Shown: in pieces, positions 35,891 through 44,727 of the stretch | Numbering within the stretch: position 1 is the stretch's first letter | Layout of the letters: every line of letters starts with the position of its first letter | NCBI RefSeq assembly: GCF_001746365.1 | Contig: NZ_MJAJ01000039.1 | Span: 19,494-83,493, forward strand | Length of the DNA: 64,000 nt | From: Streptomyces sp. LUP30 | GTDB lineage: Bacteria > Actinomycetota > Actinomycetes > Streptomycetales > Streptomycetaceae | Direction: 5' to 3' | Notes under the pieces: model-generated | What the model was told of the DNA's origin: nothing | The model's database searches: none | What the model saw: the letters and a program-made list of their open reading frames with translations, nothing else | Position numbers and translations under genes: made by a program

Positions 35891-35904
35891 AGAAGGAGAT
35901 TCAT

Positions 35905-36576
35905 GTGGCCATCCGCGTCCTACTGGTCGACGACCAGCCGCTGCTGCGCACGGGCTTCCGGATGATTCTGGAGGCCGAGCAGGACATCGCGGTCGTCGGC
36001 GAGGCCGGAGACGGTCTGCAGGCTCTCGACCAGGTGCGGGCGTTGCAGCCCGATGTGGTGTTGATGGACATTCGTATGCCGCGGATGGACGGGGTGGAGG
36101 CGACCCGTCAGATCACCGGCCCTGGGCGGGACGGGCCGGCGAAGGTGCTCGTGCTGACGACGTTCGATCTCGACGAGTACGTGGTGGAGGCGTTGCGGGC
36201 GGGGGCGAGCGGGTTCCTGCTGAAGGACGCGCCGGCCGTCGAACTGGTGCAGGCGATCCGGGTGGTGGCCGCGGGCGAGGCCCTGCTGGCACCGAGCATC
36301 ACGCGTCGGCTGCTGGACAAGTACGCCACGCATCTGCCGTCGGGCGACGAGCCGGTGCCGGACACGCTGCACACGCTCACCGACCGTGAGGTGGAGGTGC
36401 TGAAGCTGGTGGCGCGGGGCCTGTCGAACGCCGAGATCGCCGCGGATCTGTTCGTCAGCGAGACGACGGTGAAGACGCATGTGGGGCATGTGCTGACGAA
36501 GTTGGGGCTGCGCGACCGGGTGCAGGCCGCGGTGTACGCGTACGAGAGCGGTCTGGTGCGTCCAGGCGCTCAGTGA
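35905..36576 (+). CDS. NarL/LuxR-family response regulator (orphan)
   Basis: A 223-residue response regulator. The receiver has the acidic pair DD at 9-10, phospho-acceptor Asp55 in VVLMDIRMP, Thr and Lys at LVLTTF and FLLKDA; the LuxR HTH is LTDREVEVLKLVARGLSNAE to TTVKTHVGHVLTKL (about 153-195). The start is GTG 35905 with GAAGGAG nearby; an ATG two bases earlier is out of frame. No histidine kinase is adjacent, so the sensor is unknown. Confidence 0.93.
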   Translation: MAIRVLLVDDQPLLRTGFRMILEAEQDIAVVGEAGDGLQALDQVRALQPDVVLMDIRMPRMDGVEATRQITGPGRDGPAKVLVLTTFDLDEYVVEALRAGASGFLLKDAPAVELVQAIRVVAAGEALLAPSITRRLLDKYATHLPSGDEPVPDTLHTLTDREVEVLKLVARGLSNAEIAADLFVSETTVKTHVGHVLTKLGLRDRVQAAVYAYESGLVRPGAQ

Positions 36577-36598
36577 CGCGCGGCTCGGGTACGACGGT

Positions 36599-36632
36599 GA
36601 AGGGCGCCCCTTGTCGGCAAGGGGCGCCCTTC
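36599..36632. terminator. Bidirectional terminator after the response regulator
   Basis: GAAGGGCGCCCCTTG (36599-36613) pairs perfectly with CAAGGGGCGCCCTTC (36618-36632) around TCGG, a stable tetraloop. It lies between the response regulator (ends 36576) and the convergent binding-protein gene (ends 36657). Confidence 0.88.
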
Positions 36633-36656
36633 GTCGTCCGTGGTGCTCGGGGTGGG

Positions 36657-38264
36657 TCAGTTGCTGGAGCCTCGGCCGAGTTCCCACAGCTGCAGGGTCG
36701 CGGAGGAGTTCAGCACGTAGGCCGTGCCCGTGACGTCGTTGTTGGCGGCGACGTACTGCTTGCCCTGCCACAGCGGCAGGATCGGGACGTCCTTGGCGAC
36801 GATGTCCTGGACCTCGGTGAGGGACTTGGCGGCGCTGAGGCGGTCGGCCTCGCGGCGGGAGGCCGGGATCAGCTTGTTGATGATGTCGCTGTTGGAGTAC
36901 GGGGACTTGAGGAAGTTGTCCTTGTCCAGGAACGGCGCGACGAAGTTGTCGGCGTCGGGGAAGTCGGGGAACCAGCCCATGCCGTAGACGGCGTACTCGC
37001 CCTTGCGCTCGGCCGGGACGAACGAGTCCCAGGGAGTGCCCTTGATGGTGACGTCGAACAGCCCACTGCTGTTGAGCTGCTTCTGCAGCGTCTCGAACTC
37101 CTGCTTGGTGGCCGGGCCGTAGTGGTCGGTCGTGTAGTTCAGCGTCAGCTTCACCGGGGTGCTGATGTCGGCGTCGGCCAGCAGGGACTTGGCCTTGCCG
37201 ACGTTCGGGTCGCCGTAGGTGTTGAAGAACGAGTTGGAGTGACCGGTGACGGTGGCCGGGACCAGCGAGTAGAGGGGCTCGGCCTGGGAGCCGTAGACCT
37301 CGGAGACGAGCTGGCCGCGGTTGACGACCTGGGCCATCGCCTGGCGCACGGCCTTCGACTTGACCGTCGAGTCGGTGGTGTCGAAGGCGAGGTAGCGGAT
37401 CTCGAGGCCGTTGAGCTCGACGAGGTCGATGTCGCCGGAGGCCGAGGAGTCGGAGAGCTTGCGTATCTGCTGGGGCGACATGGTGCGGGTCATGAGGTCG
37501 ATGTCGCCCTTTTGCAGGGCGGTGCCCATGGCGTCGGCGTCCTTGAAGGAGACCATGTCGACCTCGTCGTTGTTCACCGGCAGCGTCCCCTTGTAGTGGG
37601 GGTTCTTGGTGAACACGGCCTTGGTCATCTCGTCGCCGTCGGTCTCGGCCTTGAGGGTGTACGGGCCGGAGCCGTCGACGTCGAAGCCGTCGCGCAGCTT
37701 GTTCTTCTCGTAGTCGGCCGGGTTGACGATGCCGGCGACCGGGGTCGACAGCTTGAAGGGGAACGTCGCGTCGGCGGTCTTGAGATGGAAGATGACTTCG
37801 TTGTCGCCCTGCGTTTCGATGGTGTCGATGGTGGACAGCAGGGCGAAGACGCCGGAGTCGGCCTTGATGGTGCGGGCGCGCTCGATGGAGAACTTCACGT
37901 CCTTGGCGGTCACGGCGTCGCCGTTGGCGAACTTCAGGCCGCTGCGCAGCTTGCAGGAGTAGCGCTCGTTGCCGGTGTCGGTGAAACGGCAGCTCTCGGC
38001 GGCTTCGGGGACCGGCTCGCCCTCGCCCTTGGGCTGGATCATCAGGGTCTGCACGGTCTGGCGCAGGATGTTCCAGGTGCCGACGTCGTAGGAGTAGGCC
38101 GGGTCGAGCGGGGCCGGGGCGTCCTTCGTTGCCGTGAACCGGTCGGTGGTGCCGACGACGATGGCGTCGCCGCTGCCGCTCCCGCTGTCGGTTCCGCCGC
38201 AGGCCGCGAGCGCGGGCGCGAGCAGACCGACGACGGCCGGCAGCACCAAAGTCTTACGGTTCAT
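36657..38264 (-). CDS. Peptide-type ABC transporter substrate-binding lipoprotein
   Basis: A 535-residue family 5 solute-binding lipoprotein. The signal peptide and lipobox (LLAPALAAC, Cys22) are followed by SBP_bac_5 features such as VTAKDVKFSIERARTIKADS (about 119-138) and a long two-lobe fold. It should capture an oligopeptide or related solute outside the membrane. No permease or ATPase gene is next to it on either side, so it is an orphan here and its transporter lies elsewhere. ATG 38264 is the start. Confidence 0.92.
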   Translation of the reverse strand: MNRKTLVLPAVVGLLAPALAACGGTDSGSGSGDAIVVGTTDRFTATKDAPAPLDPAYSYDVGTWNILRQTVQTLMIQPKGEGEPVPEAAESCRFTDTGNERYSCKLRSGLKFANGDAVTAKDVKFSIERARTIKADSGVFALLSTIDTIETQGDNEVIFHLKTADATFPFKLSTPVAGIVNPADYEKNKLRDGFDVDGSGPYTLKAETDGDEMTKAVFTKNPHYKGTLPVNNDEVDMVSFKDADAMGTALQKGDIDLMTRTMSPQQIRKLSDSSASGDIDLVELNGLEIRYLAFDTTDSTVKSKAVRQAMAQVVNRGQLVSEVYGSQAEPLYSLVPATVTGHSNSFFNTYGDPNVGKAKSLLADADISTPVKLTLNYTTDHYGPATKQEFETLQKQLNSSGLFDVTIKGTPWDSFVPAERKGEYAVYGMGWFPDFPDADNFVAPFLDKDNFLKSPYSNSDIINKLIPASRREADRLSAAKSLTEVQDIVAKDVPILPLWQGKQYVAANNDVTGTAYVLNSSATLQLWELGRGSSN

Positions 38265-38765
38265 GCTCGAGTTTCTCCACAGCTGTCGGTCCGTGTACCC
38301 GGCATGCAGGGGTGGCGCTGCGGATCACGGGGTAAGGGCGATGTTCTCGCGACGAGATTAGTCCGGACCGGCAGGACGGTTGACGGCCACCGGAGTTGAA
38401 TGCCCATCACGCTGCGAAACCGGCTGCGGACGCACTGAACAGCCGTCAGCGGAAGGATTCGTACAGCCGCTCACCAATCGGGACACAAGGATGCACCCCG
38501 GGGCGTCCCACGAGACTGCGATACACACGGAGAGTCATCTGTCGAGCCTTGAACGGGTGGGGAACGTCACACGCATAAAACGTCCGGGCAGAGCGGAATT
38601 CGGCCGTCACGGAGCACTCGGTGAAGATCCGAATTCGGCCGCGCGCACACCCGTCGAATTCCCCGCAATCGACGGTGCACGCTGGGTGAACGCCTATCGC
38701 ATTTCCGTCATCGGTCGCTCACCAATGATCGCGACCGCGATCATCGGAGCGGCATCGGAGCAACG
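38265..38765. other. 501-base gap with repeats, no gene recognised
   Basis: The GC content is visibly lower than in the flanking genes. It contains the 11-base direct repeat CGCTCACCAAT (near 38468 and 38715), two copies of GAATTCGGCCG (near 38596 and 38631), and an inverted repeat ATGATCGCG/CGCGATCAT (38725-38733, 38736-38744) that could end the HAD transcript. Open frames here show no family resemblance or codon pattern. The promoter of the binding-protein gene must lie on the left side. Confidence 0.5.
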
Positions 38766-39461
38766 TCAGAGCGGCATCAGGCCGCGCAGAAAAGACAGGT
38801 CGACCTGTTCCAGCGAGGAGACCACGGTGCGGCGCGGGGCGGGCGCGATCGGGGCGACGGAGGGCACGGCGACCACATGGCACCCGGCCGCCTCCGCCGA
38901 GGCGACCCCGGTGGCGGTGTCCTCGACGACGGCGCAGCGGGCGGGGTCCGCGCCGAGGCCCGCGGCAGCGAACAGGTAGGGGTCCGGGTGGGGCTTGGTG
39001 CGCGGGACCTCGTCGCCGGCCACGGTGAGCCGGAAGTGCTCGGCGCCGAGCGCGGTGAGCACGCGGTCGATGATGCGGCGGTGGGAGGCGGAGACGAGGG
39101 CGGTGGGCACCTCGTGCTCGGCCAGTTCCGCCAGCAGCCGGGCGGCTCCCGGCATCAGGGGCAGGGCGCGGGTGATGCGGTCCTCGAACCCCTCGTTGAG
39201 CAGGACGGTGAGTTCGGCGAGGGTGACGTCGGCCCCGGTCGCATCGATCAGGAACCCTGCGCTGCGGCTCATGGGGCCGCCGACCACGACATGGCGCCAG
39301 GAGTCGTCCAGAGCGTGGCCGAGACCGGCGAAGACCTCGACCTCGACGTCCCACCAGAAGCCCTCGGTGTCCACCAGAGTGCCGTCCATGTCGAGGAGCA
39401 CGGCCTGCAGGGCGGAGCCCTGGGCCGTGCGGGTCACTCGCGCGGGAACCGTGCTGGTCAT
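38766..39461 (-). CDS. HAD-superfamily phosphatase
   Basis: A 231-residue HAD hydrolase of the beta-phosphoglucomutase-like subgroup. Motif I VLLDMDGTLVDTEGFW (Asp nucleophile and acid), motif II Ser in ALVSASH, motif III Lys in PRTKPHPDPY, and motif IV EDTATGVASAEAAG are all present. ATG 39461 with AAGGAGG before it was chosen over a 36-codon longer frame. It lies downstream of metH but after a terminator. The substrate, a small phosphorylated metabolite, is not predictable. Confidence 0.9.
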   Translation of the reverse strand: MTSTVPARVTRTAQGSALQAVLLDMDGTLVDTEGFWWDVEVEVFAGLGHALDDSWRHVVVGGPMSRSAGFLIDATGADVTLAELTVLLNEGFEDRITRALPLMPGAARLLAELAEHEVPTALVSASHRRIIDRVLTALGAEHFRLTVAGDEVPRTKPHPDPYLFAAAGLGADPARCAVVEDTATGVASAEAAGCHVVAVPSVAPIAPAPRRTVVSSLEQVDLSFLRGLMPL

Positions 39462-39484
39462 CCACGTACCTCCTTGAGGGACGA

Positions 39485-39516
39485 GCAGGCCGGTTCCCGC
39501 GGGGGAACCGGCCTGC
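39485..39516 (-). terminator. Terminator after metH
   Basis: GCAGGCCGGTTCCC (39485-39498) pairs perfectly with GGGAACCGGCCTGC (39503-39516) around GCGG. It is 78 bases beyond the metH stop and immediately before the HAD gene's ribosome site, so it could also attenuate that gene. Confidence 0.82.
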
Positions 39517-39594
39517 AGTGGACCGACCAGTGTACGACTTATCCGATCAGCGTGCCCGGCGGCGCGCACCTGTCGCGCGCCGCGCAGCGCGGGG

Positions 39595-42500
39595 TCACCG
39601 TGCGTTGAAGTACTTCGCCTCGGGGTGGTGGATCACGATGGCGTCGGTGGACTGCTCGGGGTGGAGCTGGAACTCCTCCGACAGATGCACGCCGATCCGC
39701 TCGGGCTGCAGCAGCTCGGCGATCTTGGCGCGGTCCTCGAGGTCGGGGCAGGCGCCGTAGCCGAGGGAGAAGCGGGCGCCGCGGTACTTCAGGGCGAACA
39801 TGTCCTCGACGTCCGCCGGGTCCTCGCCGGCGAAGCCGAGTTCGGAGCGCACGCGGGCGTGCCAGTACTCGGCGAGGGCCTCGGCCAACTGGACGGACAG
39901 GCCGTGCAGTTCGAGGTAGTCGCGGTAGGAGTCGGAGGCGAAGAGGCGGGCCGTCTCCTCGCCGATGCGGGAGCCGACGGTGACGACCTGGAAGCCGACG
40001 ACGTCCGTCTCCCCCGACTCTTCCGGGCGGAAGAAATCGGCCAGGCACAGGCGCCTGCCGCGGCGCTGGCGGGGGAAGGTGAAGCGGGTGCGCTCGTTGC
40101 CCTGCTGGTCCAGGACGATCAGGTCGTCGTCCTTGGACACACAGGGGAAGTAGCCGTAGACGACGGCCGCTTCGAGGAGGTTGTCGGTCTGGAGCTTGTC
40201 CAGCAGACCGCGCAGCCGGGGGCGGCCCTCGCTCTCGACGAGTTCCTCGTAGCTCGGCCCGTCGCCGGTCCGGGCCTGCTTCAGCCCCCACTGGCCCTTG
40301 AAGAGGGCGCCCTCGTCGAGCCAGGAGGCGTACTCCTTGAGCTGGATGCCCTTGATGACCCGGGTACCTTCGAACGGGGGCTTCGGGACGGGGTTGTCGG
40401 TGGCCACGTCGGAACGGACGTGGCCCTCCTGCGGACGCTCCTCGACCTCCGTGGCCGTCGTGCTCGCGCGGACCCGGCGCTGCTTCAGTTCGGGCAGTTT
40501 CGCCCCCGGCACCCCGCGCTTGACGCCGATCAGGGCGTCCATCAGGCGCAGGCCCTCGAAGGCGTCGCGGGCGTAGCGGACCTCGCCCTGATAGATCTCG
40601 TGCAGGTCCTGCTCGACGTAAGCCCTGGTCAGGGCGGCGCCGCCGAGGATCACCGGGTAGTCGGCGGCCATCTTGCGCTGGTTGAGCTCCTCCAGGTTCT
40701 CCTTCATGATCACCGTGGACTTCACCAGCAGGCCCGACATGCCGATCACGTCGGCCCGATGCTCCTTGGCCGCGTCCAGGATCGCCGAGACCGGCTGCTT
40801 GATCCCGAGATTGACCACGTTGTAGCCGTTGTTCGACAAGATGATGTCGACCAGGTTCTTGCCGATGTCATGGACGTCGCCGCGCACGGTCGCCAGCACG
40901 ATCGTGCCCTTGCCCTCCGCGTCCGACTTCTCCATGTGCGGCTCCAGGTAGGCCACAGCCGTCTTCATCACCTCGGCGGACTGCAGCACGAACGGCAGCT
41001 GCATCTGACCCGAGCCGAACAGCTCGCCGACCACCTTCATGCCGTCCAGCAGCGTCTCGTTGACGATGTCCAGGGCGGGGCGGGACTGCAGCGCCTCGGC
41101 GAGGTCGGCCTCCAGGCCGTTCTTCTCGCCGTCGATGATCCGCCGCTTGAGGCGCTCGTCCAGCGGCAGCGCCGCCAGCTCCTCGGCCTTGCCCGCCTTC
41201 AGCGACTTGGTGGTGGCGCCCTCGAACAGCGCCATCAGCTTCTGCAGCGGGTCGTAGCCCTCGGCGCGCCGGTCGTGGATGAGGTCGAGGGCGGTGGTGA
41301 CCTCCTCTTCGCTGAAGCGCGCGATGGGCAGGATCTTCGAGGCGTGCACGATCGCCGAGTCCAGGCCCGCTTTCACGCACTCGTCCAGGAACACCGAGTT
41401 GAGCAGGATCCGCGCCGCCGGGTTCAACCCGAAGGAGATGTTCGACAGGCCCAGCGTGGTCTGCACCTCGGGCCGGCGCCGCTTGAGCTCGCGGATCGCC
41501 TCGATGGTGGCGATGCCGTCCTTGCGGGACTCCTCCTGCCCGGTGCAGATCGTGAACGTCAGACAGTCGATGAGGATGTCCGATTCCCGGATCCCCCAGT
41601 TGCCGGTGAGGTCCTCGATGAGCCGCTCGGCGATGGCCACCTTCGACTCGACGGTGCGGGCCTGGCCCTCCTCGTCGATGGTCAGCGCGATCAGCGCCGC
41701 GCCGTGCTCCCTGGCCAGCGCCGTCACCTTCGCGAACCGGGACTCGGGGCCGTCGCCGTCCTCGTAGTTCACCGAGTTGATCACCGCGCGGCCGCCCAGC
41801 CGCTCCAGACCCGCCCGGATGACCTCGACCTCGGTGGAGTCCAGCACGATCGGCAGGGTCGAGGCGGTGGCGAACCGGCCGGCCAGCTCGTCCATGTCCG
41901 CGACGCCGTCACGGCCCACGTAGTCCACGCACAGATCCAGCATGTGCGCGCCCTCGCGGATCTGGTCCCGGGCCATCTCCACGCAGTCGTCCCAGCGGCC
42001 CTCCAGCATCGCCTCACGGAACTTCTTCGAACCGTTGGCGTTGGTGCGCTCACCGATCGCCATGTACGCGGTGTCCTGGCGGAACGAGACGCTCTGGTAC
42101 AGCGAGGCGGCCCCGGGCTCGGGACGCGGACTGCGCTCGGCCGGCGAGGCCCCCTGCACCCGCTCCACCAGCCGGCGCAGATGCTCGGGCGTCGTGCCGC
42201 AGCAACCGCCGACGAGGTTCAGCCCGTAGTCACGGACGAAGTTGTCCTGCGCGTCGGCCAGGCCTTCGGCGTCGAGCGGGAAGTGGGCGCCGTCCTTGGT
42301 GAGGATCGGCAGACCGGCGTTCGGCATGCACAGCAGCGGGGTGCGCGAGTGCCGGGCCAGGTAGCGCAGGTGCTCGCTCATCTCGGCGGGGCCGGTGGAG
42401 CAGTTCAGGCCGATCATGTCGATGCCGAGGGGTTCCAGCGCGGTGAGCGCGGCGCCGATCTCGGAGCCGAGCAGCATGGTGCCGGTCGTCTCGAACGCCA

Positions 42501-43113
42501 TCGAGACCAGCAGGGGCACCTCGGCGCCGGTCGCCTCCATCGCCCGCCTGGCGCCCAGGACCGACGACTTCGTCTGCAGGAGGTCCTGGGTGGTCTCGAC
42601 GATCAGCGCGTCCGCGCCGCCGGCGAGCAGGCCCTCGGCGTTGGCCTGGAAGCCGTCGCGCAAGGTGCCGTAGCCGATGTGGCCGAGGGTGGGGAGCTTG
42701 GTGCCGGGGCCGATGGAGCCCAGGACCCAGCGGGTGCGTCCGTCGCGGGCGGCGAAGGCGTCGGCGGTCTCGCGGGCGATGCGTGCGCCCGCCTCGGACA
42801 GCTCGTACACGCGGTCGGCGATGTCGTACTCGGCCATGGCGGAGTGGTTTGCGCCGAACGTGTTGGTCTCGACGCAGTCGACGCCGGCGCCGAAGTACTC
42901 CTCGTGCACCGAGCGCACGATGTCCGGCCGGGTGACGTTGAGGATCTCGTTGCAGCCCTCGAGGTTCTCGAAGTCCTCCAGGGTGGGCTCCTGGGCCTGG
43001 AGCATGGTGCCCATGGCTCCGTCGGCCACCACCACGCGGGTGGCCAGGGCCTCTCGGAGCGCGGACACACGGGTCCGGCTGTCGGCGGAAGGGGTCGGCG
43101 GCACAGAGGCCAT
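39595..43113 (-). CDS. metH: Cobalamin-dependent methionine synthase
   Basis: A 1172-residue enzyme moving a methyl group from methyl-tetrahydrofolate to homocysteine through B12. Domain order: homocysteine/zinc (VADGAMGTML; GLNCSTGP and GGCCGTTPEH provide Cys ligands), pterin (GERTNANGSKKFREAML), cap and B12 domain (VRGDVHDIGKNLVDIIL, His ligand in DXHXXG), and reactivation domain (RGARFSLGYGACPDLEDRAK) for SAM-dependent repair. Length is full. No cobalamin riboswitch was recognised in the 354 bases upstream. Confidence 0.96.
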   Translation of the reverse strand: MASVPPTPSADSRTRVSALREALATRVVVADGAMGTMLQAQEPTLEDFENLEGCNEILNVTRPDIVRSVHEEYFGAGVDCVETNTFGANHSAMAEYDIADRVYELSEAGARIARETADAFAARDGRTRWVLGSIGPGTKLPTLGHIGYGTLRDGFQANAEGLLAGGADALIVETTQDLLQTKSSVLGARRAMEATGAEVPLLVSMAFETTGTMLLGSEIGAALTALEPLGIDMIGLNCSTGPAEMSEHLRYLARHSRTPLLCMPNAGLPILTKDGAHFPLDAEGLADAQDNFVRDYGLNLVGGCCGTTPEHLRRLVERVQGASPAERSPRPEPGAASLYQSVSFRQDTAYMAIGERTNANGSKKFREAMLEGRWDDCVEMARDQIREGAHMLDLCVDYVGRDGVADMDELAGRFATASTLPIVLDSTEVEVIRAGLERLGGRAVINSVNYEDGDGPESRFAKVTALAREHGAALIALTIDEEGQARTVESKVAIAERLIEDLTGNWGIRESDILIDCLTFTICTGQEESRKDGIATIEAIRELKRRRPEVQTTLGLSNISFGLNPAARILLNSVFLDECVKAGLDSAIVHASKILPIARFSEEEVTTALDLIHDRRAEGYDPLQKLMALFEGATTKSLKAGKAEELAALPLDERLKRRIIDGEKNGLEADLAEALQSRPALDIVNETLLDGMKVVGELFGSGQMQLPFVLQSAEVMKTAVAYLEPHMEKSDAEGKGTIVLATVRGDVHDIGKNLVDIILSNNGYNVVNLGIKQPVSAILDAAKEHRADVIGMSGLLVKSTVIMKENLEELNQRKMAADYPVILGGAALTRAYVEQDLHEIYQGEVRYARDAFEGLRLMDALIGVKRGVPGAKLPELKQRRVRASTTATEVEERPQEGHVRSDVATDNPVPKPPFEGTRVIKGIQLKEYASWLDEGALFKGQWGLKQARTGDGPSYEELVESEGRPRLRGLLDKLQTDNLLEAAVVYGYFPCVSKDDDLIVLDQQGNERTRFTFPRQRRGRRLCLADFFRPEESGETDVVGFQVVTVGSRIGEETARLFASDSYRDYLELHGLSVQLAEALAEYWHARVRSELGFAGEDPADVEDMFALKYRGARFSLGYGACPDLEDRAKIAELLQPERIGVHLSEEFQLHPEQSTDAIVIHHPEAKYFNAR

Positions 43114-43467
43114 GAAAGGGCTCCCTCAGATGCGACGGCTGTCGGCTTCGCGTCCTCTCAGGATGCGGGTGACAAGGCCTCCCGAGGAGCGCGCACGCCG
43201 TCAGGGTAGCCGGGACCGAGGCCTTATGGTCAGGGGCGTCCACGGGGCGGACGAGTCCCGTGGCGGCGGACCCGGTCCCGACGGGGGTCGGCGGACGGTC
43301 GGGCACGGCCGTGCGACGGGCGTGTCTCTCCTGGGAGACGACTCGCGTAACACGTATCGACCGACCATTAGCGAGAGGTCGGCATGGACCGGTAGTGTTC
43401 GACATTGCCGAACGACGGCAGCAGATGCCGTGCGTTGACGGTCGAAGGGGACGGAGGCAGGACGGCG
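43114..43467. other. 354-base divergent region between metH and gylR
   Basis: No gene is visible. It carries the putative GylR site at 43389-43418 on the gylR side. On the metH side, the 5' leader has no sequence resembling the B12 box or SAM riboswitch cores. The metH promoter was not identified. Confidence 0.55.
43389..43418 (+). promoter_or_regulatory. Putative GylR-binding site upstream of gylR
   Basis: The site CCGGTAGTGTTCGACATTGC (first 20 bases) continues with CGAACGACGG. Its core has the inverted arms GTTCG and CGAAC. Nearly the same sequence occurs in reverse orientation before glpF (44578-44608), differing by a one-base insertion and about three substitutions. It lies 49 bases before the gylR start, fitting autoregulation known for GylR. 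Confidence 0.72.
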
Positions 43468-44232
43468 ATGGCACGGAACATCCAGTCGGTCGAACGTGCG
43501 GCCGCGATGCTGCGACTGCTCGCCGGCGGCGAGCGGCGCCTGGGCCTGTCGGACATCGCCTCGTCCACGGGCCTGGCCAAGGGCACCGCGCACGGGATCC
43601 TGCGCACCCTCCAGCAGGAGGGCTTCGTCGAGCAGGACGACGTCTCCGGGCGCTATCAGCTGGGCGCGGAGCTGCTGCGACTGGGCACGACCTACCTGGA
43701 CGTGCACGAGCTGCGCGCGCGTGCCCTGGTGTGGACGGACGACCTGGCCCGCTCCAGCGGCGAGAGCGTCCACCTGGGGGTGCTGCACCAGCAGGGCGTG
43801 CTGATCGTGCACCACGTCTTCCGGCCGGACGACAGCCGGCAGGTGCTGGAGATCGGGGCCATGCAGCCGCTGCACTCCACGGCCCTGGGCAAGGTCCTGT
43901 CGGCCTACGACCCGGTGGCCCACAGCGAGGCCATGGAGGTCGACCGCAAGCCGTTCACGGACCGCACGGTGTGCGAGCTGGACGCCTTCGAGCACATCCT
44001 CGACCTCACGCGCGCGCGGGGTTACGCGGCCGACGTGGAGGAGACCTGGGAGGGCGTGGCGTCCATCGCCGCGCCCATCCACGACCGGCGGCGCATGCCC
44101 GTGGGCGCGGTCGGGATCACCGGCGCCGTGGAGCGGCTGGGGCGGGACGGCGAACTGCGTCCCGAGCTGATCGCGGCGGTGCGGGACTGCGCCCGCGCGG
44201 TGTCACGGGACCTGGGCGCCGGGCGCTTCTGA
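43468..44232 (+). CDS. gylR: IclR-family glycerol operon regulator GylR
   Basis: A 254-residue IclR-type regulator, the same length as S. coelicolor GylR. The N-terminal winged HTH (SVERAAAMLRLLAGGERRLG, then LSDIASSTGLAKGTAHGILR) is followed by the IclR effector domain (GVLIVHHVFRPDDSRQVLEI; HSTALGKVL; GVASIAAPIHDRRRMPVGAV). GylR mediates glycerol induction and catabolite repression of the downstream genes. ATG 43468 (MARNIQSVERA) follows GGAGG; a frame open further upstream would include the operator. Confidence 0.96.
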   Translation: MARNIQSVERAAAMLRLLAGGERRLGLSDIASSTGLAKGTAHGILRTLQQEGFVEQDDVSGRYQLGAELLRLGTTYLDVHELRARALVWTDDLARSSGESVHLGVLHQQGVLIVHHVFRPDDSRQVLEIGAMQPLHSTALGKVLSAYDPVAHSEAMEVDRKPFTDRTVCELDAFEHILDLTRARGYAADVEETWEGVASIAAPIHDRRRMPVGAVGITGAVERLGRDGELRPELIAAVRDCARAVSRDLGAGRF

Positions 44233-44727
44233 GTCCGCCCGCGGCCGCCCTGCCGAGGAGCGCGTCCGCGGCACCGCCCGCCGGCGCGCCGCCCGAGCGG
44301 TGCGGTCGGCGGGCGCTCGCGAAATCCGTCGAGACGTTCGTCGGGAAGTCCGCCGAAGTGCTTCGCCGAAGCGCCTCGAGCAGTGCGGCAGAACGGGCCG
44401 GGACGTCGGACGACGTTCCGGCCTTTGCCATACCCTGCAAAAACGATCCGAGTCGGACATCGGGGGCGAGTGCGTGCGCACCTACGCGAAGATCGATGAC
44501 TTGCCGCGATCAATAACGATCGCACTTTCGATAACACCACTCTTGACGCACACGTGACGGCCGGGCAAGACTCCCGTCCATCGGTCGGCATTGTCGAACA
44601 CCTACCGGCAATACGCGCTAGAGTGTGACAACGCCAAAGGCCGGCATCGCTCTCACCCCCGAGGGCGCTCGAACCCCCGGTGGGACCCGGGGTTCGGCTT
44701 CCCTGGACGAAGGACAAGGAGTCGCGG
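44233..44727. other. 495-base interval between gylR and glpF
   Basis: No gene is recognised. A stem GCCCGCCG (44276-44283)/CGGCGGGC (44307-44314) may end the gylR transcript. A TTGACG at 44543 and the glpF-proximal TAGAGT at 44619 are candidate promoter elements, and the second GylR-type site at 44578-44608 lies between them. Confidence 0.5.
44578..44608 (-). promoter_or_regulatory. Putative GylR-binding site upstream of glpF
   Basis: Reverse complement reads CCGGTAGGTGTTCGACAATG then CCGACCGATGG, matching the element before gylR in inverted orientation. It overlaps the region where the -35 of a promoter with -10 TAGAGT (44619-44624) would fall, suitable for repression of the glp operon. Confidence 0.7.

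Noticed and set aside
38380..38979. Plus-strand frame of 199 codons in the 501-base gap
   Set aside because: No family resemblance or ribosome site, and half overlaps the HAD gene antisense.
43114..43467. Cobalamin or SAM/SAH riboswitch before metH
   Set aside because: No B12-box-like or SAM-type core was seen on the metH strand; a CGAGGAGCGC match lies on the opposite strand.
44300..44557. 85-codon plus-strand frame between gylR and glpF
   Set aside because: Arg/Ser-rich without motif, and it overlaps the regulatory region of glpF.
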